A program made the translations under genes and the position numbers. The notes below the pieces were generated by a model. It worked only from the letters and a program-made list of their open reading frames with translations. It was not told the DNA's origin and made no database searches. Positions 7,377-9,197 of a DNA stretch of 9,197 bases are shown here, one piece after another (position 1 is the first letter of the stretch; every line of letters begins with the position of its first letter). The stretch is taken from contig JBJELF010000127.1 in assembly GCA_051879015.1 (NCBI GenBank), forward strand, positions 1 to 9,197. The letters run 5' to 3'. Source of the DNA: JBJELF01 sp051879015 (GTDB lineage Bacteria; Bacillota; Clostridia; Lachnospirales; Lachnospiraceae).

Positions 7377-7571
7377 ATATCCGCGGTACCACTCTATTTC
7401 ACGGTCATGCCGTGCACTTTTACTTCTATAACGGGAAGACCCGTTTCCACCTACTCATATTTTCAGCAGAAATACTCCAGAGCCAGTTCAGCAAAATTTC
7501 GTCGCTGCTTCACACCAACCAACAGCTCTCTGAAGATTTCCTCTTGCCTACTATTCTCCTTCTAAGTATTG
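7335..7571 (-). ncRNA. T-box riboswitch of leuS (tRNA-Leu sensor)
   Basis: Read on the minus strand, the leader has the T-box landmarks in order. First come AGTAGG near 7551 and the Stem I distal loops AGAGAGCTG and GGTTGGTG...GCAGC (7530-7504). Next is the specifier region GAACTGGCTCTGGAG (7489-7475), in which CTG (7486..7484) is the probable leucine specifier. GAGTAGG follows, then the Stem III hairpin AACGGG-TCTT-CCCGTT (7445-7430), the T-box motif GAAATAGAGTGGTACCGCGG (7400-7381) and finally the terminator. The TGGT bulge would pair with the tRNA ACCA end, fitting the A discriminator of tRNA-Leu. Uncharged tRNA-Leu is expected to allow readthrough into leuS. The specifier choice is inferred from spacing and from the gene controlled. 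Confidence 0.93.
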
Positions 7572-7664
7572 ATTTTTAGTTTCTTTTCTTTCCGTGCTAT
7601 TTGCACAGATTCGATTTTCTAATATTCATTTGCACTGTCAGCGCAATGCCTATTGAAAATACTT
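7564..7664 (-). other. Structured 5' extension ahead of T-box Stem I
   Basis: About 100 bases lie between the probable transcription start and Stem I. The minus strand can form two hairpins here: CATTGCGC-TGACA-GTGCAAATG (7648-7627, one bulged A) and CTGTGC-AAATA-GCACGG (7608-7592). Both are enclosed by AAGTATT (7664-7658) pairing with AATACTT (7570-7564). Stem I normally begins close to the 5' end, so this domain is extra. Its role is unknown. Confidence 0.45.
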
Positions 7665-7673
7665 GTGTAGTAG

Positions 7674-7702
7674 ATTCTAGCAATATATTGAAAATTTGTC
7701 AA
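7674..7702 (-). promoter_or_regulatory. Sigma-A-type promoter for the leuS leader
   Basis: Perfect TTGACA (7702..7697), 17-base spacer, and TAGAAT (7679..7674) on the minus strand. Transcription would start near 7667 and give a leader of about 370 bases. It makes leuS a transcription unit separate from fucA. Confidence 0.82.
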
Positions 7703-7707
7703 GTTCA

Positions 7708-7842
7708 TCTTGCAAATTTTCTACGATAAACGCACAATTTTATTTTCTGGTATAATTTCAAATCAATGCACAAACAACACATGGATTTATTTTTGAAATT
7801 ATTTTTCAAAAATCTTGCGTTTACCGTGACAAATTTTCAAGA
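7708..7842. repeat. Imperfect 26-bp inverted repeat between fucA and leuS
   Basis: Arms 7708-7733 and 7817-7842 match at 21 of 26 positions when one is inverted (outer ends TCTTG...CAAGA, inner ends ...AACGC/GCGTT...). They enclose 83 AT-rich bases. The left arm ends six bases upstream of the leuS -35 box and the right arm ends six bases short of the fucA stop codon. No flanking target duplication was seen. It could be a remnant of a small non-coding element or a structured 3' end of the fucA mRNA. Confidence 0.45.
7792..7815. terminator. Weak AT-rich hairpin downstream of fucA
   Basis: ATTTTTGAAA and TTTCAAAAAT form a nearly all-AT inverted repeat around a five-base loop. It lies after fucA on the minus strand but has no clear T run. 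It is the only compact hairpin between fucA and the leuS promoter, so it is listed as a doubtful terminator. Confidence 0.25.
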
Positions 7843-7847
7843 GTTAA

Positions 7848-8546
7848 TTAAATTTCTGTTTCTGTATTGTACTTCTTGTAGCCTGGATGTCTTCCCGTGA
7901 CACCATAATTAGCTCTCATGCTAATGAGACGGTCAATATTTTCGCGGGAAATTTCTTTTGCTCCTCCGAGCAGATGCGCATTTAAGCTAATCTTTGCAAA
8001 CAGCTCCAAAGTTTCCATACGATAGTAGGCAGTAATTAAATCAGCCCCCACAGTCAATGCACCGTGATTCATCAAAAGAACTGCATCGTGCTCACCCAAA
8101 TACGGAGCAATAGCATCCGGCACCTCATAAGTGGAAGGAGTTCCATAAGGAGTCACTGGAATGGAACCCAATGCAATAACCGTCTCAATCATGGAATACT
8201 CGTCTAACGCCTTGTGAGCTACCGCATAGCCTGTAGCTACTGGCGGATGCGCATGTACCACAGCTCCCACATCTTCACGCTCCTCATAACAACGCATATG
8301 CATCTTAATCTCTGAGGAAGCACGGTATCCTGGAAGTCCCTCGAGCACATTGCCATCCTTATCAATATGTACCAATTTTTCTGGTGTAATAAAACTCTTG
8401 CTAATTCCAGTAGGAGTTGCTAAAAATGTGCCATCCTCCAACTTTACACTGACATTGCCATCATTGGCTGCCACCCATCCTAACTGCCACAACTTATGAC
8501 ACACATCACAAATCTGCTCGCGCAGCTCCATATAACTCAATTCCAT
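7848..8546 (-). CDS. fucA: L-fuculose-1-phosphate aldolase (class II aldolase family)
   Basis: This zinc-dependent enzyme splits L-fuculose 1-phosphate into dihydroxyacetone phosphate and L-lactaldehyde in the cytoplasm. The 232-residue protein has the class II aldolase/adducin fold signatures: AANDGNVSV (27-35), the phosphate-binding TPTGISKS (44-51), ASSEIKMH with the catalytic-type glutamate E79, VHAHPP with zinc ligands H98 and H100, and MNHGALTVG with the third ligand H161. The family also contains L-rhamnulose-1-phosphate and L-ribulose-phosphate enzymes; the fucose assignment rests on the L-fucose isomerase gene directly upstream. Three in-frame starts are possible (8582, 8558, 8546). 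8546 is preferred because GGAG lies six bases before it and the protein then begins at the usual distance from the ELREQI helix. No terminator separates it from fucI, so they are probably co-transcribed. Confidence 0.88.
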   Translation of the reverse strand: MELSYMELREQICDVCHKLWQLGWVAANDGNVSVKLEDGTFLATPTGISKSFITPEKLVHIDKDGNVLEGLPGYRASSEIKMHMRCYEEREDVGAVVHAHPPVATGYAVAHKALDEYSMIETVIALGSIPVTPYGTPSTYEVPDAIAPYLGEHDAVLLMNHGALTVGADLITAYYRMETLELFAKISLNAHLLGGAKEISRENIDRLISMRANYGVTGRHPGYKKYNTETEI

Positions 8547-8612
8547 AATAATCTCCATTCCGTCGCCTTGGGCTGGCGGCATAAATAATATTTCCTTTAA
8601 TTGATGACCACT

Positions 8613-9197
8613 TTATCTAATATTTCGGTACATCGGTCCATACGCCTGACAAGCACGATAATCCTGTCCTTCCTTATCCATGCCAAATGCATTCCAAGCT
8701 GCCGGTCTAAAAATATCTTCCTCTGGCACATTATGCATACAAACAGGAATACGCAAAATAGAAGCCAAGGTAATCAAATCCGCGCCGATATGTCCATAAC
8801 TGATAGCACCATGATTTGCACCCCAGTTATTCATTACATCATAGGCGGTCTTGAAAGCACCCTTTCCAGTTACTCTAGGAGCAAACCAAGTACATGGCCA
8901 AGTATAGTCTGTGCGTTTCCACAGCACATCTGTCACTTCGTCTGGCAGCTGTACCGTATAACCTTCACAAATTTGAAGCACTGGTCCCAATCCCTTCACC
9001 AGATTCAGACGAATCATTGTAGCAGGCATGGTGGAGCGAGTCACATAGCGGGATGAATATCCGCCGCCTCTGAAATATCCGTTATCTGCAGCACACCACT
9101 GCGTTGCATCAAGACAGGCTTTCTGGTCGGCTTCACTCATCTCCCAGAACGGCTTCATAACACCATTTCCATTTTCATCTTTCACTTCACCGCAGGC
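8613..9197 (-). CDS. fucI: L-fucose isomerase, C-terminal part
   Basis: The frame is open to the right edge with no credible start, so this is the last 194 residues of a protein of roughly 590. L-fucose isomerase converts L-fucose to L-fuculose, the first step of fucose breakdown, using Mn2+. The end matches the family closely: GANHGAISYGHIGADLITLA, then RIPVCMHNV, RPAAWNAFGMD and the terminal EGQDYRACQAYGPMY. The histidine of NHGAI (codon 8813..8811) is 66 residues from the end, which corresponds to the metal-binding H528 of the 591-residue E. coli enzyme. The other two metal ligands (E337 and D361 in E. coli) lie outside the window. It sits 66 bp upstream of the preferred fucA start on the same strand; fuculokinase is not seen between them. 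Confidence 0.93.
   Translation of the reverse strand, partial: ACGEVKDENGNGVMKPFWEMSEADQKACLDATQWCAADNGYFRGGGYSSRYVTRSTMPATMIRLNLVKGLGPVLQICEGYTVQLPDEVTDVLWKRTDYTWPCTWFAPRVTGKGAFKTAYDVMNNWGANHGAISYGHIGADLITLASILRIPVCMHNVPEEDIFRPAAWNAFGMDKEGQDYRACQAYGPMYRNIR

Noticed and set aside
7748..7756. Extended -10 promoter (TGGTATAAT) on the plus strand, which could make an RNA antisense to fucA
   Set aside because: No recognisable -35 box at the correct distance and no plus-strand gene or clear terminator downstream; kept only as a note under the inverted repeat.
8601..9056. 151-residue plus-strand frame opposite fucI
   Set aside because: It is the complement of a strongly conserved enzyme and has no independent support.

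Overview
The window looks like chromosomal DNA from a low-GC member of the Clostridia, most likely a Lachnospiraceae-type gut anaerobe. This is an inference from AT-leaning intergenic DNA, a T-box-controlled leuS, strong AGGAGG-type ribosome binding sites, a long RSH (ppGpp) enzyme and a fucose-utilisation pair. There are six recognisable protein genes and two small unrecognised ones. No rRNA, tRNA, CRISPR array, insertion sequence or phage gene was seen.

Layout, left to right. (1) Minus strand 1-1221: the N-terminal third of a COG1313-type radical SAM protein, cut by the window edge, lies 11 bp downstream of an Mrp/NBP35-type iron-sulfur carrier ATPase. A sigma-A promoter (TAGACA-17-TATACT) precedes mrp. 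(2) Plus strand 1402-2144: two small helical proteins of unknown function, 38 bp apart and probably co-transcribed. (3) 2145-2313: a convergent junction with two long hairpins, one pairing fully only as minus-strand RNA. (4) Minus strand 2314-4563: a long RelA/SpoT homologue with intact HD hydrolase residues but several replaced synthetase residues. It has a consensus promoter (TTGATT-17-TATAAT) and repeated AT-rich motifs upstream. (5) Minus strand 4892-7297: leuS, followed by a terminator hairpin and preceded by a roughly 370-nt leader holding a T-box riboswitch with a probable CUG leucine specifier. (6) Minus strand 7848-9197: L-fuculose-phosphate aldolase (fucA) and, upstream of it, the C-terminal part of L-fucose isomerase (fucI), cut by the window edge.

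How the genes work together. fucI and fucA supply two of the three core steps of L-fucose breakdown (isomerase and aldolase); the kinase is not in the window. leuS charges tRNA-Leu and is switched by uncharged tRNA through its T-box. The adjacent RSH enzyme handles the alarmone (p)ppGpp that reports amino-acid starvation. The two are separate transcription units, each with its own promoter, so any link is thematic. Mrp and the radical SAM protein are both iron-sulfur proteins in one probable operon.

Most of the window is ordinary housekeeping DNA. The points most worth checking are the degenerate synthetase half of the RSH enzyme, the structured extension in front of the leuS T-box Stem I with an alternative pairing, the inverted repeat between fucA and leuS, and the unrecognised gene pair at 1402-2144.
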